Below are positions 1 to 9,342 of a DNA stretch of 64,000 bases, piece after piece. The stretch's first letter is position 1. Every line of letters starts with the position of its first letter. Made by a program: the position numbers and the translations under genes. The notes under the pieces were generated by a model that did no database searches, had not been told where the DNA came from, and worked only from the letters and a program-made list of their open reading frames with translations. This stretch comes from Acanthopleuribacter pedis. GTDB lineage: Bacteria; Acidobacteriota; Holophagae; Acanthopleuribacterales; Acanthopleuribacteraceae. The stretch is from NCBI RefSeq assembly GCF_017377855.1, contig NZ_JAFREP010000017.1:62001-126000 (forward strand), written 5' to 3'.

Positions 1-194
1 AATGAGGTATCTTAGAGGGCTCACCGCCTGTCCGGCTTCTCGTTTCGATGGAAGCAATTGTATGGATTGGTTGTTATTGATGTATCCCTCGAGACGCCAA
101 GTGGGTGTCGCTTGCGGGAGGTTCTTCCCTTTTGGGAACATAGGACTCGCGATGGTAGACGCGGTTTTTTTTACGGTGAAAGGAAAAGCACCCT

Positions 195-1658
195 ATGGCT
201 CTATCTTCTATTATTTTGGCAGGCGGCGGTGGATCGCGTTTGTGGCCGCTCTCGACCCCGACACGGCCTAAGCCGTTTGTGGATGTTTTTGCGTTAGGTG
301 GACCATCCTTGTTCCATTCCACGTTGGATCGGATGGAGCGTTGTTTGCCCGAGGCACCGATTCGGGTTGTTTGTTCGCCGTCACTGGCGCCCCTGGTAAC
401 CCATTCATTCGGGGAACGGTCTCGGCGGGATCATTTGGACATAATCCTCGAGCCGGAGGCGCGCAACACCGCACCCGCGATTTTGCTGGCTGCCCTTGAA
501 TGTTTGGACGGGGACGAGGATGCAATTTTGGCCGTATTACCGGCCGATCATTTGATTCAAGAAGAGCAGATTTTTCAACGTGCGCTTCAAGCCGCCGTTA
601 GTGAGGCTCGGCAGGGTAACATCGTTTTGTTGGGCATTGTGCCGACCAAGGCGGAAACGGGTTACGGCTACATTGAAACCGATCCCGGTGCGACGCGGAT
701 GCAGGCTACGCCCGTGATTCAGTTCGTGGAAAAGCCCGATCAATATCTGGCGCAACGTTACTTGGACAGTGGTCGGTTTTTTTGGAATTCTGGAATGTTT
801 GTGTTTCGGGCGCGGACCATGGTGGATGCCTTTGAGCAATTGCGTCCCGATCTTTTGGATGCTGTTCAACGGCATCGTCGCGGCGAGCAGGGGGCGTTCG
901 CTGCTTGCGCGTCTATTTCCATTGATTATGCTGTGATGGAACATTTTTCAAATAAGGTTGTTATTCCTGCGGATTTGGGTTGGTGTGATGTAGGGAGTTG
1001 GAACGCGTTGCACGATTTGGCCCAGGCTGACAAGCATGGCAATGCGGCGTTTGGCGGTGTCACCCTGAAGGATTGCGCGAACACCTATGTACGCGCTCAT
1101 GACAAACCCGTGTTGGTAATGGGTATTCAGGATGCGGTGGTGGTTGACGCGGCGGACGGGCTTCTGGTGATGCGGAAGACCCGAGACTTGAAGGCGGGTT
1201 TAGCCCAGATGGCGCGCAACCAGCAGCCCGTGCTGGACCAATCGCCGAGTACCAAGCCGGATGAGGAGCCACGCCGAGAGGAGCGACCTTGGGGGCGATT
1301 TTCCGTTATGAGCCAAACCCCCAACTCCAAAACCAAGCGGCTGGAGGTTGATCCCGGCCAGCGAACTTCGTTGCAGATGCATCATCATCGTGAGGAACAG
1401 TGGGTGATTGTGGAAGGGCGAGCTCGTATCGTCAAAGGATCGGATATTCTCAATCTCAAGCCGGGGGACAGCGTGCGCATTAATCGTGGTGAGCGTCATC
1501 GGATCGAGAATCCAGGAACCGATGTGTTGGTGATCATCGAGGTACAAATGGGTACTTTGCTGATCGAATCCGATGTGGTCCGTTTCAAGGATGACTACGG
1601 CCGGGTGGCAACCGATGAGGCCGTACAGAGATTACCTGGCGAGTCTTTTTCCGCCTAG
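195..1658 (+). CDS. manC: Bifunctional mannose-1-phosphate guanylyltransferase / mannose-6-phosphate isomerase
   Basis: A 487-residue cytoplasmic enzyme that makes GDP-mannose, the mannosyl donor for surface polysaccharides. The N-terminal nucleotidyltransferase starts with the signature GGGGSRLWPLS and PKPF, followed by the FVEKP sugar-phosphate motif near residue 175. The C-terminal type II phosphomannose isomerase cupin carries QMHHHREEQW, whose histidines bind the metal. Length and domain order match the AlgA/CpsB/XanB family (about 470-485 residues). The ATG at 195 is preceded by AAAGGAAAA. It stands alone: no phosphomannomutase or glycosyltransferase adjoins it. Family assignment is firm; the polymer it serves cannot be told from here. 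Confidence 0.95.
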   Translation: MALSSIILAGGGGSRLWPLSTPTRPKPFVDVFALGGPSLFHSTLDRMERCLPEAPIRVVCSPSLAPLVTHSFGERSRRDHLDIILEPEARNTAPAILLAALECLDGDEDAILAVLPADHLIQEEQIFQRALQAAVSEARQGNIVLLGIVPTKAETGYGYIETDPGATRMQATPVIQFVEKPDQYLAQRYLDSGRFFWNSGMFVFRARTMVDAFEQLRPDLLDAVQRHRRGEQGAFAACASISIDYAVMEHFSNKVVIPADLGWCDVGSWNALHDLAQADKHGNAAFGGVTLKDCANTYVRAHDKPVLVMGIQDAVVVDAADGLLVMRKTRDLKAGLAQMARNQQPVLDQSPSTKPDEEPRREERPWGRFSVMSQTPNSKTKRLEVDPGQRTSLQMHHHREEQWVIVEGRARIVKGSDILNLKPGDSVRINRGERHRIENPGTDVLVIIEVQMGTLLIESDVVRFKDDYGRVATDEAVQRLPGESFSA

Positions 1659-2387
1659 CCCAATTCTTTTCGAGAAAAAGCCAGGTCTTACTGGACCCAG
1701 GGTGACCGCCTTTCTTACTTCAACACCACAGGCTAGGAGCGTATAGCAACTATTCCAAGCACCTTAGGGGTGTCTGTCTTTTTGATCCCAAGCATTTTAC
1801 GGGTGTCTGTCTTTCTGATCTATCAGGTCGTTGCCGTAGGCCGCTTTGGAAAGTCTGTCTATCAGATCGTTACAGAAGGAATTCTGCTGTTCTCATTGTT
1901 ATCGGCGCTTACCCATCAAGGATGACGACCGTTGCGTGCTCAGGCCTGAAGAGCGTGGGCGTTGCGAAGAGTTCACTTTCCGCCTTGCCCGGATGTGAAT
2001 AGCTTCCGGGTTTAGGGGGCATTCTGGAAAATCGACTTGTCCGTAGAAGACGAAATATAAAAGGTCATTTTTTCTAGGTAGTTAAGCATGTTTGGTGCTT
2101 TTTTCTCTTTTTTTCTTCCTTTGTGAACGCCATTTCCTCTCCGTGAGAATGTCGAAACGCGCAATTTTTTAAAATCTTGCAGAGACCCATTCTTCTGATC
2201 CGGCAATGAAAGAGGTTTGTTCAGTTATAAACAGAGGGCCTTTCTTAATCTATTGATAAAAAAAGACCTAGGCCTTGGGGGTCTCCTTGAGGCAGGTGGC
2301 GGTCTTCTTCACAGGCGAGGGTGGGGGTAAATGCTAGGGGGTGAAAAATATTTATATATAAAAAAAATAGATGCGAAAATGTTTTGT
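1659..2387. other. Long intergenic region with REP-like repeats and an AT-rich tail
   Basis: No convincing gene. The first part holds a degenerate tandem repeat, annotated separately. From about 2020 to 2387 the sequence becomes clearly AT-rich compared with its neighbours. Short open frames here have no recognisable protein and no clear start. Confidence 0.6.
1755..1820. repeat. Two tandem 33-bp REP-like units containing GGGTGTCTGTCTTT
   Basis: Unit 1 is 1755-1787 and unit 2 is 1788-1820. They begin CCAAGCA, share GGGTGTCTGTCTTT and end TGATC, with about 4 mismatches in 33. A decayed third relative (AAGTCTGTCTATCAGATC) lies near 1850-1867. They sit about 900 bp upstream of the RAYT transposase gene, a usual setting for REP elements. 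A similar TGTCTGTC-type word occurs on the minus strand near 17027-17047. Confidence 0.6.
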
Positions 2388-2396
2388 TGGTATAAT
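2388..2396 (+). promoter_or_regulatory. Extended -10 promoter candidate (TGGTATAAT) upstream of RAYT
   Basis: TGGTATAAT is a perfect -10 with the TGn extension, in an AT-rich stretch. The -35 region is poor, as is common for extended -10 promoters. It lies about 310 bp before the RAYT start. Confidence 0.4.
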
Positions 2397-2703
2397 CCCT
2401 CTCGCCAAACCTCGCATGGGGAGAAATGACTAACTATTCCGTGCGAAAGAAAAATACGCACCAGCTTCTACACGGCTCTTTTTTTGCAAATTCGATAAAG
2501 GGGTTTGTTCAGAGGAGCCGATCTAAATGGGTACCTGAAAGTAGCAACGCTACCTTGGGCCGCGCTTACCGCCGAAGATCCACCTTGATTGTCCCCACCA
2601 ATCAAGGGGCAGAGATCGAATTCGTTGGTCGGTGCCGCCACTTTGAGGTGCTTGTCCGGCAACAGCATGAACTTCTTAGTTTCACACTACTAGGAGGTTC
2701 ACT

Positions 2704-3627
2704 GTGAGTCGCAGACCCCGAATCAAACTGAATCGGCCAACGGCCTATTACCACGTCATGATTCGTACCGCCCAGCAAGAGATGTATCTTGGTGAGGATT
2801 ACGTTCCTGGCTTCAAAAGGGTTATGCTTGACATTTTTCAAAGCATGGCTGAAGTCTACTACGTCAAAATCTTTGCTTGGGCCATCATGGATAACCACTA
2901 CCATCTGTGCCTTGAAGTGAAAAAGCCACCGAAGGACATGGAAGATCTGCAGCTCAGGTTTGAACGTCTCCAAAGCCTCAATCAAAGCTCAAGGAAGTGG
3001 CAACCGGAGCTGGCCGATAAATTTTACAAACGCTTTACTGATTTATCAGAGTTTATGCGTTCCGTGAATTTACGGATTGCCAAGGCGTTTAACCGCGCTC
3101 GGGGAACCAAAGGCCATTTGTGGGGTGATCGTTTCTTAAGTAAGATTATTGAGAATAAACCAAGTCTTCTAAGGGTGATGGCATATATCGAACAGAACCC
3201 GGTAAGGGCTGGTTTATGCCGATTTCCTTCCCAATACCCTTGGTGCTCGGCAGGTTGGTATAAGACGCGGCTTCTTCAAGGAGAACTGGTTGAATTCCCT
3301 GCTTTCGAGATCTTCACAGGCGAAACACCAGACCAGATGATGGGTTCATATATTGACCTGGTTGACGAATTGGCTTTCAGGATGCACCCACCACCTCCCA
3401 CTGTCGGAGCTCGAGTGGAACCCCCTCGGTTTCGCATGGATCCAGCCCAATACGCGTCTTGGAAACAAGACTTTGAAGCAGGAAAGCCGGAGGACTGGTC
3501 GAAACAAGGATTTGGGTCTTCTGCGTTTCAAAGAGAAGTTTCTCTTGCAGAAAAAACAAAATTGCAAAACAGGGCTCTGAAACGGGGCGAAGCCATGGAG
3601 CTAAACGCATACCAAAAAGCACTTTGA
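2704..3627 (+). CDS. REP-associated tyrosine transposase (RAYT, IS200-like Y1 family)
   Basis: A 307-residue single-strand DNA nuclease of the Y1/HUH group. RAYTs are thought to cut and spread REP palindromes. Visible motifs are the metal-binding HUH sequence in MDNHYHL (about residues 61-67) and the catalytic tyrosine in YIEQNPVRAG (about residue 160), with GHLWGDR between them. The start is GTG at 2704 with AGGAGG at 2692-2697. The C-terminal 100 residues extend beyond the core and are charged, a feature of RAYTs rather than mobile IS200/IS605 TnpA. Neighbouring repeats at 1755-1820 and 3795-3968 are plausible substrates. It lacks TnpB and IS ends, so I take it as a domesticated single-copy gene. 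Confidence 0.9.
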   Translation: MSRRPRIKLNRPTAYYHVMIRTAQQEMYLGEDYVPGFKRVMLDIFQSMAEVYYVKIFAWAIMDNHYHLCLEVKKPPKDMEDLQLRFERLQSLNQSSRKWQPELADKFYKRFTDLSEFMRSVNLRIAKAFNRARGTKGHLWGDRFLSKIIENKPSLLRVMAYIEQNPVRAGLCRFPSQYPWCSAGWYKTRLLQGELVEFPAFEIFTGETPDQMMGSYIDLVDELAFRMHPPPPTVGARVEPPRFRMDPAQYASWKQDFEAGKPEDWSKQGFGSSAFQREVSLAEKTKLQNRALKRGEAMELNAYQKAL

Positions 3628-3794
3628 CAAATTAGAACAACTCAAATTGCTTGTAAGTTTTTGCTAAATATGAGTTTAGCCTTTGAGCCCTTTGGGCTTG
3701 AGGATCTTCCTGCGTCTTGACGTAGGGATAAAGGCTTGAATTGGAAATTGCGCACGCCTTTGTTCCGGTGATAAACCAGGTGAGTGTTACACCT

Positions 3795-3832
3795 AGGAAG
3801 CGCGATAACTCTCGGTGATTTTCGCGCTTCCT
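3795..3832. repeat. Perfect 11-bp inverted repeat, REP-like
   Basis: AGGAAGCGCGA at 3795-3805 pairs perfectly with TCGCGCTTCCT at 3822-3832 across a 16-nt loop. A third arm, TCGCGCTTCTTAGGCT at about 3953-3968, matches the reverse complement of the first arm (ACCTAGGAAGCGCGA) at 13 of 15 positions. It lies 170 bp after the RAYT gene. Confidence 0.6.
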
Positions 3833-4064
3833 CTGGGCTAAAACGGCCTGTTAAAATTCTCACCGTACCCAGTGGGTGTGGTCGTTCGCGACCCCGGTCC
3901 GCTTTTTCCAGACCATTTCGCTCCAGATCTTTAGCAAAAATCCCACGCTCTAATCGCGCTTCTTAGGCTAAAGGGTGAGCTCTTTAAGCTATTTGTTTTA
4001 CGGGATCTTCTCGTTAAATTATTTACTTGCAGTATTTATAAAAGTCAGGTTGTTTTTGGGGGAG

Positions 4065-4092
4065 TCGGGCCGCCTGATGCTGGGCGGCCCGA
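4065..4092. terminator. GC-rich 10-bp hairpin between convergent genes
   Basis: TCGGGCCGCC (4065-4074) and GGCGGCCCGA (4083-4092) form a perfect stem with an 8-nt loop. It lies just past the stop of the minus-strand gene. Neither side has a clean T-run, so it may be a transcript-end hairpin rather than a canonical intrinsic terminator. Confidence 0.4.
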
Positions 4093-4121
4093 TCGATGTT
4101 GTGTGCTGGGCCTTTAAAAAG

Positions 4122-6506
4122 TTAATTGGTTTCTAGGGGAAACAACCAGGCTAACAGGTCGTCTTGGCGGGTACGCCAATTACCCCAACCTTGGGCCAAT
4201 GGAAGTTCGTTTGTTTGGACACGAACGCCTTTGTTTTTAAGGGTTTCGGAAAAACGTGCATTCCAGGTGCCGACGGGGCGACGGCTGTCGTCTACGTGGT
4301 CGTAACTACCCCACTCGAGGTGAACCGCGACGTTGGGGGAGTCTTGGGTATCGGCGAGAACGGCTTTTTCGAGTTCTGGGTCGAATAGGCCGGATTGGAC
4401 GGCAACCTTGCTGAAGATCTTTGGATACTTGAGCGCGGTGTGGACGGCCGCGGGTGCCAAACCGTAATGGCTCAGGATGCCTCGTGCGGATCGGTCGGCG
4501 CGGGTGCGGTAGGTGCTGTCAATATGGGGCACGATTTCTTCCGCGATCATGGCGGCCAGTTTGCCGCCATTTTGGCCGAAGTCACGTTCCGCGTAACGGT
4601 TGGGCTGGGGTGGGATAAATACCACAACCATTGGTTGAATTTGTTTGCCGATCAGTTGGTCAAGGGTGTTGGCCATTAAGCCGTAATCCAAAGCCAGAAA
4701 GCCGTAATCCACATAGACCGTGGGGTAACGGGTTTCCCCTTGGTCGTAGCCGTGGGGTAGGTATACCTTGAGTGGGCGTTTTTTCTCGGTATGCTTGCTC
4801 TCCAGCTCAATTTCTTCAATCCGACCTTTAGGAGCACCCTCGGCCGGTGGGCTGAGGTGGTTGCTGTCCGAGAAACCAGGCATGGTAAGCAGTGAAAGCG
4901 CGTCGTCACGCCACATGCCTTTGCCTTTATTGGGATTGCGTGGGTCGGCGGCGGCTTGTTGGTAATCGGTGGAAATGGCATACATAACATTTGCGGCTGG
5001 ATCTATTTCCAGGGAGTAGTAAAACAGGTCGGATTTGCCGACGCGTTTCATGGGAAACTCGCGCGCGTAGCCAAGCGATTGGACGCTCACGGCGGCATCT
5101 TCGACAGGCCCTTGGAATACGATATGGGCGTAACGATCCCCTTCGATAATGGGAAAACCTGTTTGGGCGTTAAGGTACTGCTCAATTTCCTCCTTGGGAT
5201 CGTCTGATTTTTCCCATTTGGCAACCTTCGCCGCGAATTGTGATTCAGGCAAAACACCGGCACCACTATCGGCAATGGCACTGCGCTCGGCGCGTCCCAG
5301 GTCGATGGCGGCGATGGATTTCATCGAGCGCACATACAGTTTGCCGTTTGCATAGGAAGGTGGATTGTAGGTAGTTTCTTCAAAGACAGCCAAGCTCGCT
5401 TTTTCCTTATATTCCTCGTGTCCGGCTTCAATTAGGTGAACACTGCCTTTGCGGGAAATAATGGCCAAATGGTCTTCAATCATGATCATAAAGCCTTCAC
5501 CAGGGGGACGTGATTTCCATTGCCGTTTTCCTTCGGCTAAATCGATACAAGTCAAGAACTTGCCGCTGTAACCATAGAGGTAGCCATTGTGGTGAAGGAC
5601 CATACCGGCGCCTTTGCCCAACTCCCGTGTGCGCCATAAGGAGGAAGCCTGGATACTGTTGTTTTCTTGCTTGAGTTGGATCAGCATGCCCTCGTCTTGG
5701 TAGTGAGAGGGATGCAGGTACATTTTGTCATCACCAATCTGGGTGAGGTGGCCACCAAAGCGCAGATCGGTTTTGAGTTCCCACAATTCCTGACCGGTTT
5801 GAGGGTCGACACCCACAACTTTTTCTTTGGCGGCAACCACCACCTGTTGTTTGCCGAAAAGGGTAAGCAAGCTACCGGTATCGTAAACGGCGTCAAAGGA
5901 GGGACTTGACCAAAGTTGTTTGCCGGTTTTTTTGTCGAATCCCATTAATCCGGCTTTGGCCTCTTTGCCACTGGTGTGCAAAACAAGCACATTGCCGGCG
6001 ATTAGTGGGGAGGAAGTGAAACCAAAGTAGGGCTCAGGTGCGCCAAGGTCTTTTAAGTTGAAATGAAAAACTTTTTTTCCGGTTTTGAGGTCCAGGGCGA
6101 AGAGGTCGCCGACAGGGCCGAGCGCATAAACGTGACCGCCGTCGATGGCGGGGGTGGCGAGGGGGCCGTCATAAGAACCGCCGTTGCCTTTGTAGGCGGC
6201 GCCGATGTCGAAGGACCAGCGTTTCTCACCGGTTTTTGCGTCGAAGGCGACAGCGAAATCACGTTCTTCACCGCCGTAGAGGGTAACCGCGAAGCCGTCG
6301 GAAACAGAGATTGATGAGTAGCCGGGACCGAGTGGCTGTTGCCAGGCTTTGGCAAGACCGTGGCCTTGTTCAAAGCGGTTGGTATCGTGGGCGATACTAT
6401 CTTGGGATGGGCCGCGGAAAGCAGGCCATTCTTTGCTGGTGGGTGACGCTGCGTAAGCGCTCGCCAAAGAGGCGACGATTACGAGTACCAAAACTAAGCG
6501 CAACAT
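4122..6506 (-). CDS. Secreted PQQ-like beta-propeller fused to an esterase-D/Fes-like alpha/beta-hydrolase domain
   Basis: A 794-residue exported protein. A signal peptide (about residues 1-19, ending AYA) is followed by a BamB/PQQ-dehydrogenase-like propeller with the opening WPAFRGP and repeats such as FDAKTGEKRWSF and DLKTGKKVFHF to about residue 400. The C-terminal 220 residues resemble the Fes/esterase D fold (KVYLPHGYD, then YPTVYVDYG). The catalytic features look eroded. The nucleophile turn reads ILSHYG (Ser679) instead of GxSxGG, and the place where the family has GGHxWxxW reads GWGNW (773-777) without histidine. It may bind and not cleave a substrate. AAGGAG precedes the start ATG at 6506. 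It is monocistronic; propeller confidence is high, esterase function is doubtful. Confidence 0.8.
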   Translation of the reverse strand: MLRLVLVLVIVASLASAYAASPTSKEWPAFRGPSQDSIAHDTNRFEQGHGLAKAWQQPLGPGYSSISVSDGFAVTLYGGEERDFAVAFDAKTGEKRWSFDIGAAYKGNGGSYDGPLATPAIDGGHVYALGPVGDLFALDLKTGKKVFHFNLKDLGAPEPYFGFTSSPLIAGNVLVLHTSGKEAKAGLMGFDKKTGKQLWSSPSFDAVYDTGSLLTLFGKQQVVVAAKEKVVGVDPQTGQELWELKTDLRFGGHLTQIGDDKMYLHPSHYQDEGMLIQLKQENNSIQASSLWRTRELGKGAGMVLHHNGYLYGYSGKFLTCIDLAEGKRQWKSRPPGEGFMIMIEDHLAIISRKGSVHLIEAGHEEYKEKASLAVFEETTYNPPSYANGKLYVRSMKSIAAIDLGRAERSAIADSGAGVLPESQFAAKVAKWEKSDDPKEEIEQYLNAQTGFPIIEGDRYAHIVFQGPVEDAAVSVQSLGYAREFPMKRVGKSDLFYYSLEIDPAANVMYAISTDYQQAAADPRNPNKGKGMWRDDALSLLTMPGFSDSNHLSPPAEGAPKGRIEEIELESKHTEKKRPLKVYLPHGYDQGETRYPTVYVDYGFLALDYGLMANTLDQLIGKQIQPMVVVFIPPQPNRYAERDFGQNGGKLAAMIAEEIVPHIDSTYRTRADRSARGILSHYGLAPAAVHTALKYPKIFSKVAVQSGLFDPELEKAVLADTQDSPNVAVHLEWGSYDHVDDSRRPVGTWNARFSETLKNKGVRVQTNELPLAQGWGNWRTRQDDLLAWLFPLETN

Positions 6507-7309
6507 AAATATGCTCCTTGCATTAATGAAAACGAGACCTTTAGGGCAAAAGGCAAAAGCGCTTGGGTGCGTGACACAACGATTCGCGCTGTTTGAGACG
6601 ATTCACGCGGTTTGTGCGGACGCAAAGGGTTCTTAGTTAGAAACATCGAAGCGAGGCGGTGGATTGCTGCACGCCGGTCCTAAAACCGCCAAACGCGTTC
6701 AGGTGTTCAGGGAATTGGTTAGGAAAAAACCAGAAGTACCATGTTGGTGGTGGGAATATCCAGAACAAAGGCTCCTACGAGTCCCATCCGCTAATAGTTT
6801 TCTTTTCTCCGAATGGGGCGGATAAGGATAGACGTGGGCAAATCGTTGGGCTGGCGATAGACGGTTTGACGGGCCTCGTGTTAATTAGTCCCAAACCGCT
6901 TTGGAATACGCCGAAAATTTTTAAATAGCAGGGCCAGGTTCCCCGAGTGCTGGATAAAAGGACCTATTTTCAACCCTTTTCACCGATGACCAAAATTTTT
7001 AGGCCCTGATTGGCGGCGATGTTAAGCCGTGTCGGTGTTCGTTTTTCGGTCTTTTCTTGCAGTTAACGTGGATCTAAAGTGAGAACTTAGTCAGATTTGG
7101 GTTCTCGGCTTGAAATCAATATGGGATCATGGCGAGAATAGCCCGTTAGTTGAAGGCAAAGCCGCCGTTCTGTTTGCTTAAGCATCTGGATTAAAAAGTT
7201 TTGATGCTGGTTTGCGGCGATCTTAAATACGGTTTCGCGTTTGTGCTGCACTACGCCCGCTGATTTCGGGTTGACGCGAGACAACACCCACCGTGAGGAG
7301 TACCCACGC
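6507..7309. other. 800-bp intergenic region between divergent genes
   Basis: The region separates divergently transcribed genes, so it should hold promoters for both. I see no convincing gene, repeat or strong promoter pair. Short open frames near 6659-6928 and 7087-7320 lack a family signature. Confidence 0.5.
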
Positions 7310-8683
7310 ATGCGCAACATTTTAGGAATCGGGGCCGGTTATGTCGGCGGTCCTACCATGGCCGTGATTGCCGACCAGTGCCCGGAACACAAAGTCACCG
7401 TGGTCGACATTAACCACGCCAAAATCGACGCTTGGAACTCCGACCAACTGCCGATCTTCGAACCCGGCCTCGACGACCTGATTCAGCGAGTACGCGGTCG
7501 CAACTTGTTTTTTACCACCGATGTGGAACAAGCGATTCGCGAAGCCGACATCATTTTTGTATCGGTGAATACACCCACCAAAACCTACGGTGAAGGCGCC
7601 GGCTTGGCGGCCGACCTGCAATTCTGGGAAAAAACCGCGCGGCAAATTCGCGAGTTCTCCAGCGAATCAAAAATCGTGGTGGAAAAATCCACGGTACCGG
7701 TTCGGACCGCCGTGGCGATGGAGCGCATTCTCAACGACAAAGACAGTGATTTGCATTTTGATGTCCTGAGCTGCCCCGAATTTTTGGCCGAGGGTACGGC
7801 CATTCGGGACTTGGAAGAGCCGGACCGGGTGTTGATCGGCGGCCGTCATGAAACGGAGAGCGGGCGTGCGGCGATGCAAACGCTCCATGACATTTTCGCC
7901 CACTGGGTGCCGCCTGAACGCATTTTGCATTCCAATGTGTGGAGCGCGGAACTCTCGAAGCTGGCTTCTAACGCATTTTTGGCGCAGCGCGTTTCCTCGA
8001 TTAACGCGATTTCGGCGATTTGTGAAAAGACCCAGGCCGACATTTCCGAGGTTAGCCGTGCGATCGGCCTGGATCAACGCATTGGTTCTCGGTTCCTCAA
8101 CGCCTCGGTCGGTTTCGGTGGGTCCTGCTTCAAAAAAGATTTGCTCAACCTGGTGTACCTGTGTCGCTTTTACGGCCTGGAAGAAGCGGCCGAGTACTGG
8201 ATGTGGGTGGTGAAATTTAACGAATACCAAATGAACCGTTTCGTGGACCGCATTTTGCGCAAAATGTTTAACACGATCAACGGCAAACGCATTGTGCTGT
8301 TTGGCTTTGCGTTCAAAGCCAACACGGGCGACACGCGCGAATCGCCGGCAATCCACGTTACCCATCGCCTTTTGGAGGAACGTGCTGAGGTGGTCATCAC
8401 CGATCCACGTGCCATCCCCAATGCGCGTAAGGACTTGCAAGGTTGTAACGCAACTTTTTGCGAGGATCCCTACGAGGCGGTGCAGGGTGCCCACGCGATT
8501 GCGGTGATGACGGAATGGGATCTTTACCGCCAACTGGATTACCAGCGCATTTACGACGCGATGGAAAAACCCGCGTTTGTGTTCGACGGCCGTAACATCC
8601 TCGATCACCAGGGTTTGTTTGAAATGGGGTTCCACGTGTTCCCTATTGGAAAACAGGCGTTATCGCATTTTAGCAATCGATGA
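7310..8683 (+). CDS. ugd: UDP-glucose 6-dehydrogenase, eukaryote-like type
   Basis: A 457-residue NAD-dependent enzyme that oxidises UDP-glucose to UDP-glucuronate. The Rossmann start GAGYVGGPTMAVIA, SVNTPTKTYGEGAG, EKSTVPVRTA and NPEFL-like CPEFLAEGTAI are present. The catalytic cysteine is Cys273 in GFGGSCFKKD. These stretches, plus HWVP, SSINAISA and ELDYQRIYD-like words, follow the animal/plant UGDH subfamily more closely than the usual bacterial Ugd/TuaD form. The ATG at 7310 is chosen over an in-frame upstream ATG at 7241. GTGAGGAG (7293-7300) sits 9 nt before it and the GAGYVGG fold starts at once. The protein stops before the C-terminal tail found in animal enzymes. Confidence 0.95.
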   Translation: MRNILGIGAGYVGGPTMAVIADQCPEHKVTVVDINHAKIDAWNSDQLPIFEPGLDDLIQRVRGRNLFFTTDVEQAIREADIIFVSVNTPTKTYGEGAGLAADLQFWEKTARQIREFSSESKIVVEKSTVPVRTAVAMERILNDKDSDLHFDVLSCPEFLAEGTAIRDLEEPDRVLIGGRHETESGRAAMQTLHDIFAHWVPPERILHSNVWSAELSKLASNAFLAQRVSSINAISAICEKTQADISEVSRAIGLDQRIGSRFLNASVGFGGSCFKKDLLNLVYLCRFYGLEEAAEYWMWVVKFNEYQMNRFVDRILRKMFNTINGKRIVLFGFAFKANTGDTRESPAIHVTHRLLEERAEVVITDPRAIPNARKDLQGCNATFCEDPYEAVQGAHAIAVMTEWDLYRQLDYQRIYDAMEKPAFVFDGRNILDHQGLFEMGFHVFPIGKQALSHFSNR

Positions 8684-8815
8684 ACTTTGCCTCTTCGGCA
8701 TGGAATCGTTACAATAGGGGACACTTGGCGCAAGCGCGCATGCGAGGGTTCCCCTTTTTGGTTTCTGTAGGGCGATCAGCTCCCAGGGACGATCCACCAT
8801 GCGTTAGAGGATGTT

Positions 8816-9274
8816 ATGACAGAAGAAAAGACGAAGCCCGAGACGACCGCGGCGGCGCCTGCCAAGGATTTAAGCAACGGTTTGAAAAGTGTACGCATCG
8901 ACAAATGGTTATTCGCGGTGCGGTTTTACAAAACCCGAAGTGAGGCGGCGAAGGCCATCGCGGGCGGGAAAATCAAGATGGACGGCCAAAGCGTTAAGGC
9001 CCACCGACCGGTTAAAATCGGCGAGGAAATTGAGTTCAAACGCGATGGGCGTACCCATCACGTCACGGTTAAAGGTTTACTGGAACGGCGGGTCGGTGCC
9101 AAGGTTGCGGTTGAATACTACGACCTCACCCTCGACGCTCATCTTGACGAGGAAACCCGCGAGATGGTGGAGGTGGTGCGTGCCTTGGAAAAACAAGCGC
9201 CGCGCGTGCGCGGTCGTCCCACCAAACGGGATCGTCGCCAGATCCAGAAATTTAAGGAAAAAGGATTCGACTGA
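8816..9274 (+). CDS. S4-domain RNA-binding protein, Hsp15-like
   Basis: A 152-residue basic protein with one S4 domain at about residues 24-85 (VRIDKWLFAVRFYKTRSEAAKAI, then GGKIKMDGQSV and KIGEEIEFKR). In the Hsp15 family this domain binds 50S subunits carrying nascent peptidyl-tRNA after stalled translation. The N-terminal 20 residues are low complexity, and the lysine/arginine-rich C-terminus (RGRPTKRDRRQIQKFKEK) fits ribosome binding. GAGG precedes the ATG. It lies 133 bp after ugd and 68 bp before galE and may share their transcript. Family call is good; the precise Hsp15 role is inferred. Confidence 0.85.
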   Translation: MTEEKTKPETTAAAPAKDLSNGLKSVRIDKWLFAVRFYKTRSEAAKAIAGGKIKMDGQSVKAHRPVKIGEEIEFKRDGRTHHVTVKGLLERRVGAKVAVEYYDLTLDAHLDEETREMVEVVRALEKQAPRVRGRPTKRDRRQIQKFKEKGFD

Positions 9275-9342
9275 GAACCCGTATCGCCGGTTAAAATGGG
9301 GCGTTTCGTTCCTATTTTGATCCACTTCCGGGAGAGGTTGAC

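Larger units (their letters stand above)
3628..4121. other. Intergenic region rich in inverted repeats downstream of RAYT
   Basis: No gene is supported. It holds the REP-like palindromes at 3795-3832 and 3953-3968 and a GC-rich hairpin at 4065-4092. The region separates two convergent genes, RAYT (plus) and the propeller-esterase (minus). Confidence 0.55.

Noticed and set aside
2012..2206. A 64-codon minus-strand frame in the AT-rich intergenic stretch
   Set aside because: Lysine-rich low-complexity translation, no clear ribosome site.
2426..2707. A 93-codon plus-strand frame just before the RAYT gene
   Set aside because: It has a fair GGGGAG site and overlaps the RAYT start by 4 bp, but no recognisable domain and unstructured composition. 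I treat it as leader sequence; a low-probability gene.
2704..3627. A complete IS200/IS605 insertion sequence
   Set aside because: No tnpB and no matching end hairpins or duplicated boundaries; RAYT features fit better.
7667..8635. A 322-codon minus-strand frame inside ugd
   Set aside because: It is the antisense reading of a conserved gene; the length comes from the GC bias at third codon positions.
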